NCBI GenBank assembly: GCA_964017235.1
Contig: OZ024935.1
Coordinates: 3,720,001 to 3,784,000 of the forward strand
Length of the DNA stretch: 64,000 nt
From: Sabellastarte sp. h YS-2021
Lineage: Eukaryota; Annelida; Polychaeta; Sabellida; Sabellidae
Direction: 5' to 3'
Below are positions 23,742-34,700 of the stretch, piece after piece. The notes under the pieces were generated by a model. The model worked only from the letters and a program-made list of their open reading frames with translations. It did not search any database and was not told the DNA's origin. A program made the position numbers and the translations under genes. The number at the start of each line of letters is the position of its first letter. Positions within the stretch are counted from its first letter, which is position 1.

Positions 23742-24098
23742 GAAGTAAGAAAAAAGTACTTTCTCTTTCACACTCCAAACCAAAGAAGAAGAAATCATGA
23801 AGCCATTTGAAAATGAAGATTCACCAGTCACACAGTCAGGTCTGGTACTGTTAATTTATTTATTTGGGGTTTTGCATCGCTTTCATCACTGTACAGGTCA
23901 TATCACGACAGGTAGTTGGAAGGGCAGAGGAAACCAGTACATAGAGTTCGTCAGGGTTCTGTACTGTAAACTGCCAACCAACGGCAAGCAACTACCAGCT
24001 TTCCCACTTGAGGCCGTGTCGGGAACCGTCTGGTACTGTTAAGTGTTGACAAAGTGATACTGGAGTCACCATCTTATGATTGTTTTAAGAGGAGTTAC
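23742..24098 (+). pseudogene. Second SABATH-like methyltransferase copy: penultimate exon, frameshifted and split by a SINE
   Basis: This aligns with exon 5078-5255. An A-run has one extra A (GTAAGAAAAAAGT against GTAAGAAAAAGT), shifting the frame. A further GAA is inserted before the conserved EIMKPFEN. After SPVTQSGLVLL the exon is interrupted by a reversed SINE (23855-24028) flanked by the 14-bp repeat TCTGGTACTGTTAA (23841-23854 and 24029-24042). It then resumes with SVDKVILESPSYDCF and a GTCAGT donor at 24099 like copy 1. As written this exon cannot encode the domain. Confidence 0.8.
23855..24028 (-). mobile_element. tRNA-derived SINE (family A), 5'-truncated, inside an exon
   Basis: On the minus strand it begins within the B-box region (CGGTTCCCGACACGGCC), continues with AAGTGGGAAAGCTGGTAGTT, and ends with AAAACCCCAAATAAATAAA. 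The tail lies at the left, next to the first target-site copy. Perfect 14-bp duplications flank it. The full-length relative is at 40270-40507. Confidence 0.85.
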
Positions 24099-24145
24099 AC
24101 ACACGATGGTCAGTTACTCTTTTATTCATGTTATTTTTTATTTCC

Positions 24146-25955
24146 TTTACCACCACTTCCCAAAAAATGGCCCAAAAGTTAACCCAACTTTTAACCAAAC
24201 TTTTGTTTTTATTAGACAGTAAAAAAAGTTTTAGTATATAATTTCTGTAACCCACAGTTTATAGCTATATACATTACATGTATGCACAACAAAATTAAAT
24301 TTTCATCAACACATTTGACTGCTGGGGAAAAAGAAAGTTTTGTTATAAAAAAAGGTTTAAAAAGTTCTCACCAGTTTTCGCTTTAAGTAAGGTTTACTCT
24401 TGAAAAAAATGAGAAAAACAGGTTCTTAGTAAATAAAAATGGCTCTTTAAAAGGTTTCTCTGGTATGCCTGATCAAGTTATAATATCCTTAATCTGTTCT
24501 ACTCTTTTAGGGAGTAATTGTCTTGTATAGTCTGCCATAACAAAAAGTAAATAAACGTTTTGCCCTGTTTTGGGGAAAATACCCTTCTACTAGGACTTAT
24601 CATCCTTAAGAAGGCACCCACCCACATGTTTCTCTCTTGCAATCAATTTATTTATTTATTTGGGGTTTTACGTCACCACTTAAAGGTTAACGCTGGTGCA
24701 ATGGTAACACACACCTTCCCATCTCTGAGGTCAAAATCATATCTTTGTAAAATCCTTAATTCCTACTGCACACAAGTTTTACATTTTATTTTTAAAGGTT
24801 AAAGTAATCTATATTGCATTATTCACACCAAGTTAAAATTTAAGCTCATTTTCAAATGTGGGGACTGTTTTACCCTGTATAAAAATCCCGCAAAAATCAT
24901 TTTTAGATTGCTTATATCCCAATAATATTGTATAAAGTTAATCAATGTTATGTGTGTATATTTATTGTAGTTTTTCTTCTTTTGCCTGCTAATTCTGGCT
25001 TGTGTAAAATACAAAAGTACATCAACCGAAAGATTCTTTTTAACTTTGTAAAAGCAAATCAAATACACTAAAACACTGTCCTATTTTAACTTACATTACT
25101 CAACCTCTTTAATTGTGCACTAATGTGTGGTATGCACCTTTTAAAAGTAATGAAGACTTCATACACACAGTGATTTAATGATACATTATACAGTATTGAC
25201 AACCTTTGCTTAGAGTTGGGAAGCATTTATCTATAATCATTCGATGCATTTTGACTAAAGGTAAATACATTTTACTCTATCAAAATTTGTTACCTGACCC
25301 TTGTATATGAACTTATAAACATTTAGAACTTTCCAGATTAATTACTCGGGGTTCAAATAAATATCTGAACAAAAGCCATTAACATCACAATGTTTAATGA
25401 AATGCCAAAGGATGGTGATGGTTCAGATTTAAATTGTGAGGGATAACTTCTGCAATATACCACTGTGTGATGCATAAAAAGTGGGTGCCTTCTTAAGGAT
25501 GATAAGTCCTAGTAGAAGGGTATTTTCCCCAAAACAGGGCAAAACGTTTATTTACTTTTTGTTATGGCACACTATACAAGACAATTACTCCCTAAAAGAG
25601 TAGAACAGATTAAGGATATTATAACTTGATCAGGCATACCAGAGAAACCTTTTAAAGAGCCCTTTTTATTTACTAAGAACCTGTTTTTCTCATTTTTTTC
25701 AAGAGTAAACCTTACTTAAAGCTGAAAAATGGTGAGAACTTTTTAAACCTTTTTTTATAACAAAACCTTCTTTTCCCCAGCAGTCAAATGTGTTGATGAA
25801 AATTTAATTTTGTTGTGCATACATGTAATGTATATAGCTATAAACTGTGGGTTACAGAAATTATATACTAAAACTTTTTTTACTGTCTAATAAAAACAAA
25901 ACTTTGGTTAAAGTTGGGTTAACTTTTGGGCCATTTTTTGGGAAGTGGTGGTAAA
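24146..25955. mobile_element. Foldback-type element with about 475-bp terminal inverted repeats
   Basis: Left arm 24146-24621 and right arm 25481-25955 are near-identical reverse complements over their full length, with a few mismatches and short indels. Examples are TACCACCACTTCCC at the left tip, GGGAAGTGGTGGTA at the right tip, and CCTTAAGAAGGCACCCAC facing GTGGGTGCCTTCTTAAGG at the inner ends. The 859-bp spacer has no transposase. Outside the right tip, GGTGGTAAAAGTTAACT is repeated twice more (to about 25995). It lies in the intron after the broken exon of methyltransferase copy 2. Confidence 0.8.
24647..24760 (-). repeat. SINE-like fragment with a shared 3' tail
   Basis: On the minus strand it ends GTGACGTAAAACCCCAAATAAATAAATAAA, the same tail module as SINE families A and B, but with a different body. 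It lies in the spacer of the foldback element. Confidence 0.5.
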
Positions 25956-26571
25956 AGTTAACTGGTGGTAAAAGTTAACTGGAGGTAAAAGTAAGGCCAA
26001 ATAATGGCCCAAAAGTTAACCCTACATATACTACTCCCTAACTCAATCATAAACAAATATTGTGTTTCCGTGCATTTAGAATTTATTAGCCATCATTCAG
26101 TTTATTTGACCTACATGTTGGGAATCACATACAGGATAATAATTTCCTGGAATACCTTATAAAGAATAATAAGCATTACAAATTTTGTAAAGAAGTACTT
26201 GGTTTTCACAATATTTTAAATAGATATATTAGCTACATTTTTGTCTCATGTTCTCTCTATTCACCCTTTTTTAACATCAACTGCAACCCTGGGGGTGAAG
26301 GCGGCAACCTCCCATCAGGATTTTACAATGTTTCTTGTACACAGTACAAATGAAAGGGTTAACAGACAGTTTAATTTTGTCTTTTACAGATCAATTACAA
26401 ACATATGGTAGAGTCTTTAAATCTCACTAATTAAAATCAGATACAATATAAGGGCATTTTTGAATTATATGCAGTAGTATGGACTATATAAGGTACATAT
26501 GCTATTTATAACTCCGTATCTTCACTTATCAGTCATTCTTCATTTCTATCTAGCAATGTAAACACTGACCA

Positions 26572-26701
26572 TGGTTTTTAAAATTTCTCGTATTGTGTTT
26601 TTATTTGGGCAAGATATTTTTGCTCAGTATATATTCTGGTTTTTAAAATTTCTCGTATTGTGTTTTTATTTGGGCAAGATATTTTTGCTCAGTATATATT
26701 C
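26572..26701. repeat. Perfect 65-bp tandem duplication
   Basis: Units 26572-26636 and 26637-26701 are identical, each starting TGGTTTTTAAAATTTCTCG and ending GCTCAGTATATATTC. The duplication lies at the 3' end of an L1-like fragment on the minus strand. Confidence 0.9.
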
Positions 26702-28080
26702 TAGTCATATAATTCTGCAGTATGTTTAATTCTTGCTTTTTCTTTGAGCACTTGAAAATATAAATATTCTTTTAGCTAAAATACTGATTATATTATTTAT
26801 GCTTTTTCCTGGTTTTAAATGCCAATTTCTAAAAAGTAAAATACTTGGGCTTAAATCAAATTTTATATTTCCCTTTTGCATTAACCAAGTTCTTATGGTC
26901 TTCCAAAATTTTGACGTTTCTTCACACCCAACAAATAAATGATAATAGTTTCTTCTTTTATATTACAGAAATTACATAGCTGTGAGTCTGTCAGTTTCAT
27001 TTTATAAAAAAAATGAATTTGTTCCTGTCAATCTTTAGATAATTTTATGTTGAAACCAAATGAATATCTTGTCTTGGATTGTATAGAAACAATTTTTGTG
27101 TATTCGCCTCTAGGAGATATGATCGATGGAGATATTTAGGTCTTTTTCTCATTTGTGTATTGCTCTTGGTTCCTCAATTGAGATATTCATATGGATATGG
27201 TTATGAAATCTTGATTGGTTCTTGCAGTCTTTTACATATGATTTCACAGATGATATTAATCTGTGATAGGAAAGAAAATCCACTTGTAAATTGTGAGATT
27301 CAGTCACCTGATCTTTTGTCGTGAATTGACCCTTATCTGTTAAAAGGTCAATAGGGCACAAAATTCCATTTTTATAGAATTGTGGTAAGAAATTGGTAAC
27401 TTTTTCAATATTAGCATTAAACCATAAGGGTCCATATCACTTTTCATAGCCATACATTTTGCCAGGTATGTTTTTATAGTATCACTCCAAGCTAAAAGGG
27501 TATCTCTCCAAAATTGGTTCCCTATTTAATGGACAATTTTAATGACCATTGAGATCCAAACAGTAAGATCTTGCAGGTATCCCTAAGGAAAGGATTTACT
27601 AGTTGTACCTAGGGTATTCTAAATTTTGGTGTAATCTAAGTAACCATGAGATCTTTAGCCCTTTGATAAATGAAAGCAGAATTGGCATTTTAAGTCTACC
27701 TTCTAAATATCCATTTCCAAGTTGTTTCTTTCTAATCTTAATGGGTTTGTTGTCCCAAATAAATTTATAAAATATATCATTTAACTTTTTAAAAATTCCC
27801 CATCTGGTTGTGGGACTGATATAAGCACATCGTTAAATTTTGGGATGATTATAGTTTTTGGAATACTTATTTTGCCAAATGGTGTTAAAAACCTCATCTT
27901 CGAATTTTCAAATTCTTTTTCAACTTGTATCACTATCTTTTTATAATAAGCTTTTACTGTTTCACTTAAATCAATTGAAAGACCTTGTAGTTCAACCTCT
28001 GTACATCCCCACCTTAAGCTCCTTTTTTGTTTCATTAAAATGCAGGCTAAAATGGGCAGTTAAAAATCAAATTTTTTAAA
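26572..28080 (-). mobile_element. L1/Tx1-like LINE 3' half
   Basis: Minus-strand fragments from 28035 downward: MKQKRSLRWGCTEVELQGLS, then KMRFLTPFGKISIPKTIIIP, NDVLISVPQPDGEFL, then TNPLRLERN, GNQFWRDTLLAWSD (about 27510), PIDLLTDKGQFTTKDQ (27310-27360), and a CNFCNIKEETIIHLF-type cysteine motif near 26930-26990. This is the C-terminal order of L1/Tx1 ORF2 proteins. Repeated stops show it is dead. It occupies the long intron of methyltransferase copy 2. Confidence 0.75.
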
Positions 28081-29440
28081 TGTTTATTATTGCTCATTGA
28101 TGTTAAGCTCTATAAGTTTATTTCTTCCATTCAATGATAATTGCTAACCAATTTTAGTTGGATCCATCCAGTGAAATCAGGTTGAATCCAATGGGTGACA
28201 TAATGTTGAAGTATTTGCAACCTATTTTTAGTTACATCCAATGTTTTAACCTATGTTACTCCAACGCAAATTTATTCTAAATGGAATCATGGTATTCATA
28301 TTATTTCTCATTTAGTAGCTCAAACTATTGGTTCTCATGTGGCTAGCTGAATTTTCATAATGATAATATCATAATGTGCCTTGAGCATGCAATCCAACTT
28401 CATCACTCAGTATATGGTTATATTTTATGATCTTTTGTATTTCCACCTGGACATCCATTATTTTATCTTCAAGCATTTGGATAATCTAATTTTAATAATC
28501 TGATGAATTCTTCGTAATATTTTAAAACAAATTAAATATTTGTGAAGTGACATTCTCTGCATCTATTTTATCCAGTCAAACTTGTTAAATGTTATATTCA
28601 AAATAGATATTGCAATTAGAAGGAAACTCTCAAGTAAAATCACAATGCTTTTTTTGCTGTCTCTCAAAATATTTATCCTTTGAATGTAGTTTGAAAAAAA
28701 CACATCCAAGCTAAATTTGTATAACTTCGCCACATTGCTGCCCCAGCTTAATCAGTTTTCAACTTTGACTACAAAAAATTGGACCTAGTTAAACAAGCCC
28801 ACACCATGCTTTTGAGAAATAGTAAACACTTTATATTGTGTGGTCAGTAATTAGTTTTAGTCACAGACCTAGGAGTGAGTAGAACAAGAAGTACTTATAA
28901 GATAAATATGTGAACCCCATGACACCACTGAGCTATTGTGTTCTCAAAGTTATAAGATGCTATAACTGAAGAGCTTAGGTTCATGCTGCTTTTGACATGT
29001 AATTTTCAGAGGAATTTTGACAAAGGAAAGTCTGTAGAACATAGATTTCATAAATATGTATGTATTCATTACATACTAAATATTTTGACAATCCACCAAT
29101 ATGCTACTTTATTACAGTAGATAAACATAAATAACATAAATATTATATATTAGGAAGGATATTTTCACAAAGCTAGTTTTCAGTGTAAATTATAATGTAA
29201 AAACTGCAATTTGCAATTTTATGATAGTTTTATACCCAAATATATTGTAGATACGGAGTAATTAACTTACTAACTAATAAAAGTATTCCCTGAGGTAAAG
29301 CTCAAAACTTAAAAAGGACAATGTAAGGACTAACAAGGATGAATCAACAGTATCTTGCTAGATCAGAACTTTTTTTGAAAAGCTCAGTACTTTTGGGGAA
29401 AGTACACAAGTCATGTCAAACATTTTGTCACATTTAAATT
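28081..29440. other. Intronic sequence of methyltransferase copy 2, no gene seen
   Basis: AT-rich. No ORF or repeat boundary that I can support. Confidence 0.4.
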
Positions 29441-29449
29441 GCTTTTGGT

Positions 29450-29755
29450 CCAAAATATGACTACTTTTTCCAGTCAGAAATCAAACTTGGATTTACTGTT
29501 GAAAAAACGTACATCAATTTTAGGATCAATTTTCACCCTTACATAACCAAGATTTCTTGTCTAAAACATAACTACTGTTTAATGTTGGAAATCCAAACCA
29601 GATTTAGTGTTGATTATTCGTGTGACAAATGACTACTTTTTGTTGCCAGAAATCTAACTCAGATTAAGTGTTGAAAATGTGTCAGGATAAATTTTCAATA
29701 CTAAATCACCATGATTTTATGTCTAAAATATGATTATTTTTTCATGACACATTTT
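29450..29755. repeat. Diverged tandem repeat, about 3.5 units of roughly 70-110 bp
   Basis: Successive units share the order (C)AAAA(T/C)ATGACTACT, TTTCCAG or TTGCCAGAAATC, AAACT-CAGATTTA-TGTTGAAAA, and a variable AAT/TTTTCA section. Units start near 29450, 29560, 29627 and 29720. Identity is low, so this is an old array. Confidence 0.5.
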
Positions 29756-31260
29756 GCAACACAAAATCAACGTGTTTTCAAATACAAGCGTTATTTTTAA
29801 AATTTACTTTATACAATAAATTTGATGACAATTTACCTTTCACAATGCTGGCTTTTGTAAAAAGGACATCCAAAACAGTATCGTTTTAGTAAATGTAACT
29901 GCTCCTTTGAGATTGCACTCCTCAAAATTGACTTAAAACAATATTTTTAGGGCAATGTATATAAGTACAAAACTCCTTCAATCAGTCTTACAACCGTTTT
30001 TGTCATGCCAACACATATCAATGCAATTAGCAGAGTAAATATCCTCGTGGAAATAAGTTATGATAATACAAAAAACTATAGGCTTTGTAAAAGTCATTTA
30101 ACATGCCCCCAAATTAGACTTTGTTGTTCCTCTGCCATGATATACCATTGACCTCATTCTGCTGATGACCAATGAAGTCCATGCGACAGTTAGATTTCTG
30201 CTGATTTGCCTATCAAAATATTGTTAACTTTCAAAGCAGTTCTGATATATTATATCTTCAGTACCACTCTACTTTGTGATCCTCATTGGCAAACACGCTC
30301 TTTGCATTAACAAAAGATACATATATCTCTAGACAGATAAAAAATATCATGACAATGGCAAAAGAGATCCTAACATCTGTTCGAGGATATCTAGTTAAAA
30401 AATAAATCTAGTTCTAACAGATCTCAATATGTGCATAAAGTTATAAAATCTACAAGCTGACTGAAAGGTGAGATAATTAGATAGATGTTAACACCATCAT
30501 CATTCCATATACCTCAATATTTGTTCAAGTTTTAAACTGTAACTTTATTATTCCCATATATTTTGACCGTTTGAATAAAAATTGCCTGTGCTCAAATGCA
30601 TACTTCTTCACTGAATATTCATGATTAAACTACTGAAGTTGCACTTATTTATAATGAATAGTTTTATCAATTCACTTATAGAAATAATCAGCAGTTGAAA
30701 TAGTTGCCTTAATACAGTCCTTATAATCTTAAAGTTATTATGGTAAAAGTTATTGTTATTACACAGTATTTTGTTGAACTTTTCATAACATTGCAAGAGT
30801 CTAAATGGCTTGACACTTTTGACTAAGTACAGGGTGTTTAGTACAGGGATTTATGTACAGAAGATTGAGTGCATGATGTTTGATACATTTGACACACTCA
30901 CAGAAGTGTGTCTGAAGAAATATTATGTTCGAAATATTTACCTGTAATTTGTATTTTGCTGTACTTTTCTACTTTATAGAACAAACAGTTACTTAAAAAT
31001 AAGGATTTACTATGACATCAAATTGATTTCACCTGGAAATTACAAAGTTATTTAACACCCAAGTATCAATGATTTTGCTTCATCAATTCAAAACTAGAAT
31101 CACCATGCACGACATTCTTTGTTGGTGATGCTTGAGTCTCAAGAAAAAACTTGCAATAGAGTCACTGAAAAGGGATCATGTCCATGTGATATCTTCGTTT
31201 GCTCTAATCTCTAAAACATACTCTTTGCAAACACCAGTAAAGTAGTCCTTTTTGTAACAG
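29756..31260. other. Intronic sequence before the terminal exon of methyltransferase copy 2, no gene seen
   Basis: No domain-bearing ORF. The acceptor for the downstream exon (TTTTTGTAACAG) ends at 31260. Confidence 0.4.
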
Positions 31261-31490
31261 AAAGTGAAAAGGAAGCAGCTGAATATGCAGCTGAAATGGT
31301 GAGCAGCATCAAGTCTTGGTCTTACAATACTCTATATAATGCTTTGGACAAATCCAGGAAAGATGATGAAAAGAAAGAAATTCTACAGAGACTGTATGAA
31401 GAGCTCAAAGGACTTGTGAGAAGAGGTCCCTTAGAATATGTGCTGGATTATGTATATCACTCTGTCTCAATAATGAAAAGGCTAAACTGA
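31261..31490 (+). CDS. Second SABATH-like methyltransferase copy: intact terminal exon
   Basis: The acceptor is TTGTAACAG. Two leading bases match the phase of copy 1, and the frame stays open for 75 residues to TGA. It keeps AAEMVSSIKSWSYNT and YVLDYVYHSVSIMK, with charged substitutions in between (DEKKEILQRLYEELKGLV). There is no stop or indel, although the partner exon 7 kb upstream is broken. So the exon either lost function recently or is used with another upstream exon not present here. Confidence 0.75.
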
Positions 31491-32180
31491 TGTAAAGGTA
31501 TCATGCTGCATACTTTTGAAATCTTTTGCTGACTTTGTCCATGAGTAATGGACTGGTGTGTCAGTAAGTAAATTAGTAAGTGTGCCCAGCACGGCCTGTT
31601 AGGGACCTGCTGTCTCAGTTTCCTCCCTACCTTAAATTTGTGTCACCTCTTATTGTCCCCCTTTTGTTTGTCAGGGGTTACTGCCAATCAGGGCTTTTAT
31701 GGGGTTCAATTTCCTGGCCTCAATTTGAAATGGATGGCCATTTTTAATCTAACATTTGAACTAGGAAGAAGTGATTTCATTTGGATCAAATTTTAGTGTC
31801 ATAGAGCAACATGCGTTCTTCTAAAAGAAAATCCTCAGTGTCAGGGTGTTGGATAATACTTGCACATCTGTTAAGAAATCTGTTAGCAAGAAAAAATTGG
31901 TCACTGTGGAAATGATGGTACTTATCTTCAAGCTCAGGCATCACACTCAGCATCTGTAAGTACTGTTCCACCTTCTGGGCAACCTGACATAGTGTCAACA
32001 GGACAAACCATCTTGACCATGTTGAGTCAGATTGATGCCTCCAATAAGGAATTTTCCTGGTGAATTTTTGCCTTGACCCCTCACCCAAGATGCAGTAAAT
32101 GGGCTTCCAGTAGCAGGGCAAGGTGATACTGCAGCTTTGAGGGCTGGTGCTCAAACATCACTCTGTCTGCATCATCACAA
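31491..32180. other. Flank with an unrecognised minus-strand ORF (31786-32154)
   Basis: A 122-codon minus-strand frame contains a QKVEQYLQMLSVMPELEDKY stretch and DQFFLANRFLNRC. I do not recognise a family and cannot tell whether it is a real or chance frame. It lies immediately upstream of a DIRS-like gag fragment on the other strand. Confidence 0.3.
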
Positions 32181-32259
32181 CACTATCAACAGAGATGCTG
32201 TGGTCCCTAGAGTTGACGTCCTTAGACCCATTCATTTCCAGTGTCTCTTCAGCAGTAAC

Positions 32260-32548
32260 CCAGCTCCTGGCTTTATACGATCACCATGGTGCCCAGGACA
32301 CTTTGCTGGGTAGGGGGAATCCAGCCAGACGGAAGTCAGGAAGGTATAACACCTCTGATACCAGTTTTGTTGATTCAGGGTTCAGATGGCCCAATGAGGG
32401 TCTGGCCACCCCTTCTCACACTAAAAGGCCAGCTTATGATGACCTTAGCCTAGCCCAATGGGTTACAGGCCAGTTGTCTAACATCATACTATTTGAGGAC
32501 TCCACCCTTTTGAGAAATGTTCTATCTCAAGTTGAATTTTTTTTCTGA
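32260..32548 (+). mobile_element. DIRS-like gag fragment (element D)
   Basis: The ORF carries RWPNEGLATPS, then RPAYDDLSLAQWVTGQLSNI and LLRNVLSQVEFFF. This aligns with the WP...YDDLS...QWV block of elements A and B (WPHEF...QLTTVQWVAG; WPQDF...YDDLSNEQWVQG). It ends at TGA after a T-run, and no downstream RT is seen. Confidence 0.62.
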
Positions 32549-33595
32549 GTTTCTCATACTTTTCCACAATTCAGTCAATTAATTTGACCAATATTGCTTA
32601 CAATGGTGTATAAACTACTAATGTATTTTACTATCAATGTACATATAATGACATTTACAATTTTCTTTAATCTTGGTTTTGTGAAAATAGTGTTTATGTG
32701 GTACTCCATAATAGTGTTGACAAAAAACTCAAACACTAAACTGTTGAAATGTTTGTGATATACATGACACCTGGTTTCATCAGCTAAAAGGAGTTATGTT
32801 TTCCATAGTTTAGTGTGCTTTGTTTTCATTGAGTGGGTTAATTGCTAAAACATTTGGAAGCTTGTTACCCAGAGTTACCTGTTATGTTTATTATGTAGTG
32901 TATGTACTGAAATAAGTGCATTTTCCATATTTCATATCTGAGTTCCTCTAACATCATCTCGGCAAACTGTCAAGGACTATAGGGTATAAATAAGGAAGCA
33001 GATGTTTAAATTATTTAGCTGTTAGCAGCCTATATGTTCTCTGTCTGCAAGACACACATCATTTGTGAAGACTTTAACCTTGTATTGGGCCCAATAAAAG
33101 ACATTGTACATGTCTAGTATATTACATGCACAATCAATTAAAATACCCAAGGTCACTCTTTAATAAAATATAGTTTGTATGAAAAAATGTAGTTTTATTA
33201 TATGTAATTTACTGTCAGTAAACTATTAAATCATACAGAAAATAATATACCCCAATATAACTTTTTGAAGGTTTTGGATTTATTCAGGGTAACTATAACA
33301 ATCTGGTATGACTTTTCATCTTCTTAAGGTTAGGACAAAAACTAACTGGGTTGTTCCACTGGTGCCAACCCTCTCCAACTCTAGGGTCAGTTTGCATTGT
33401 TTACAGTGTGGGTTAGTGTCAGTCAGGGTTTCCCAGCTTTACTGTTTGACTTGTTTGATATTTCACCAACCCACCATGACTCTTCATCCCAACCCTGGGT
33501 CCGCCCATAAAGAAACTGTGTCATCCTAATCAATTTACATCCTAATCAATTTACATCCTAATTAACATTTTGTCGTAGTCACTTTTTATCTTATC
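32549..33595. other. Non-coding stretch with an LTR-like promoter and polyA pair
   Basis: GGGTATAAATAAGG near 32969-32983 followed by CCAATAAAAGACATTG near 33089-33104 is the arrangement seen in LTR retroelement ends. I cannot find termini or a target duplication. Near 33530-33560 the block CCTAATCAATTTACAT is repeated directly. No gene is seen. Confidence 0.35.
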
Positions 33596-33599
33596 CTGC

Positions 33600-34115
33600 A
33601 ACAAAAATGGCTTGTCCTTATCATGGCCATGGCACACTCCTACAATGTTCATTATCTTGGTTCAGTACTGGTGGTGTAGTTCTGGACTGGTTCAAGTCTT
33701 ACCTCTCTGATTGTGTCAAGACTGGCTCTTTTCTATCTGATGCAAAGAAGCTTTTCTTTGGCGAGCCTCAGGGCTCCGTCCTTAGTCCAATACTCTTTTC
33801 CTTATATACTACTCCAGGCTGACAGGTTGAAAACTTGCCTGAATGATGTCAAAAAGTTGTTGTCTGCAAATAAGCTGAAGCTAAACCCAGATAAAACTGA
33901 ATTAATTATTTTTGGGTCAAAAACACAATGTAAAAAACACAACAAATCTTTCCCAGTTGATATTTTTGGTAATTTCCTCTCTCCTGCTGAAGTGGTCAGG
34001 AACCTTGGTGTGTCGTTTAGTGAGTTTTCCTTTCTGAGGCATGCCCAGAATATCTGGAAGTCCCATTTTGCTCAAATCTGGGATCTTAAGTGTCTCAGAG
34101 GCTATCTTATATGAG
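33600..34115 (+). mobile_element. CR1/L2-like LINE with the catalytic RT block deleted
   Basis: It runs [31 protein letters not shown], then jumps directly to [35 protein letters not shown] and AEVVRNLGVSFSEF. The segment that should carry FYADD between SLYTT and the L-K helix is missing. It ends abruptly at about 34115, within RGYL. It is inactive. Confidence 0.75.
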
Positions 34116-34460
34116 GCCTCTTAGGGGCCAGTTACACTTTCACAGATCCCCCACGGATATAGGCCACAGTTCCATATATGGAAAGTGCCAAGGATCCCGT
34201 GCAAGTCGTGGGGTTTGGGGGGAAATGTTGAAAAAGTGAGTGATTTACGGATGCAGCACGGATCTGTCTCCGGATGATAGGGATCCCACAAGAACGTCAG
34301 GGATGCCTTCCGTTGCTTAAGGATGATCTTGTGATACACATCTGTGGCCAACCGCAGTGCAGCTGAAACACCTGAGGATATACACAGGATAGTATAGGGA
34401 TGCATCAGGACATCGCGAGGACACCCAGGATGGCTATACAGATCTTGCGGAGACTCACGG
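34116..34460. repeat. Unclassified GGAT-rich repeat
   Basis: GGGGCCAGTTACACTTTCACAGATCC starts a stretch in which CGGAT, GGATC and AGGATG recur about every 15 to 30 bp up to 34460. This looks like one end of a non-autonomous DNA transposon, but the matching end is not visible. Confidence 0.35.
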
Positions 34461-34700
34461 ATGGGGTTTATGGATCTTTATTTCTCTCACCAATCTAACT
34501 CCAATAAACCCAGATCATCTAAATGTCGCCATTTTTGCTTCCTGTTCAACACCCACAAGTATTGCCCTACGTGTAGAGAATCTGGCAAGACTTGTGTAGG
34601 TTTCACTGAAGAGCAACTGCTTAAAATTAAACACAGGCGCAGATACATTAGGAAGCAGAAGGCATCTGATACTTCCAAAGATGATCTGGATCTAATCTAA
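34461..34700 (+). pseudogene. Cys/His-rich ORF1 N-terminal fragment, probably DIRS-like, interrupted by a LINE
   Basis: This is an 80-codon frame with a CRHFCFLFNTHKYCPTCRES zinc-finger-like cluster, then the basic KIKHRRRYIRKQK and the acidic SKDDLDLI. It ends where a minus-strand LINE tail (CTAATCTAATCTAATC) begins. An acidic frame with similar composition (LYDLLVEEVEAFSGSQADLE) resumes at about 38505, on the far side of the LINE. Assignment to a YR retrotransposon ORF1 is inference. Confidence 0.45.

Noticed and set aside
29450..29755. CRISPR-like array
   Set aside because: Units are long, strongly diverged and without constant spacers, and the window is clearly animal nuclear DNA.
31786..32154. 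Protein-coding gene on the minus strand (122 codons)
   Set aside because: No family, splice signals or neighbours support it, so I kept it only as an unrecognised frame.
32969..33104. A defined solo LTR with TATA and AATAAA
   Set aside because: The signals are present, but no termini or target duplication could be found, so no element boundaries are claimed.
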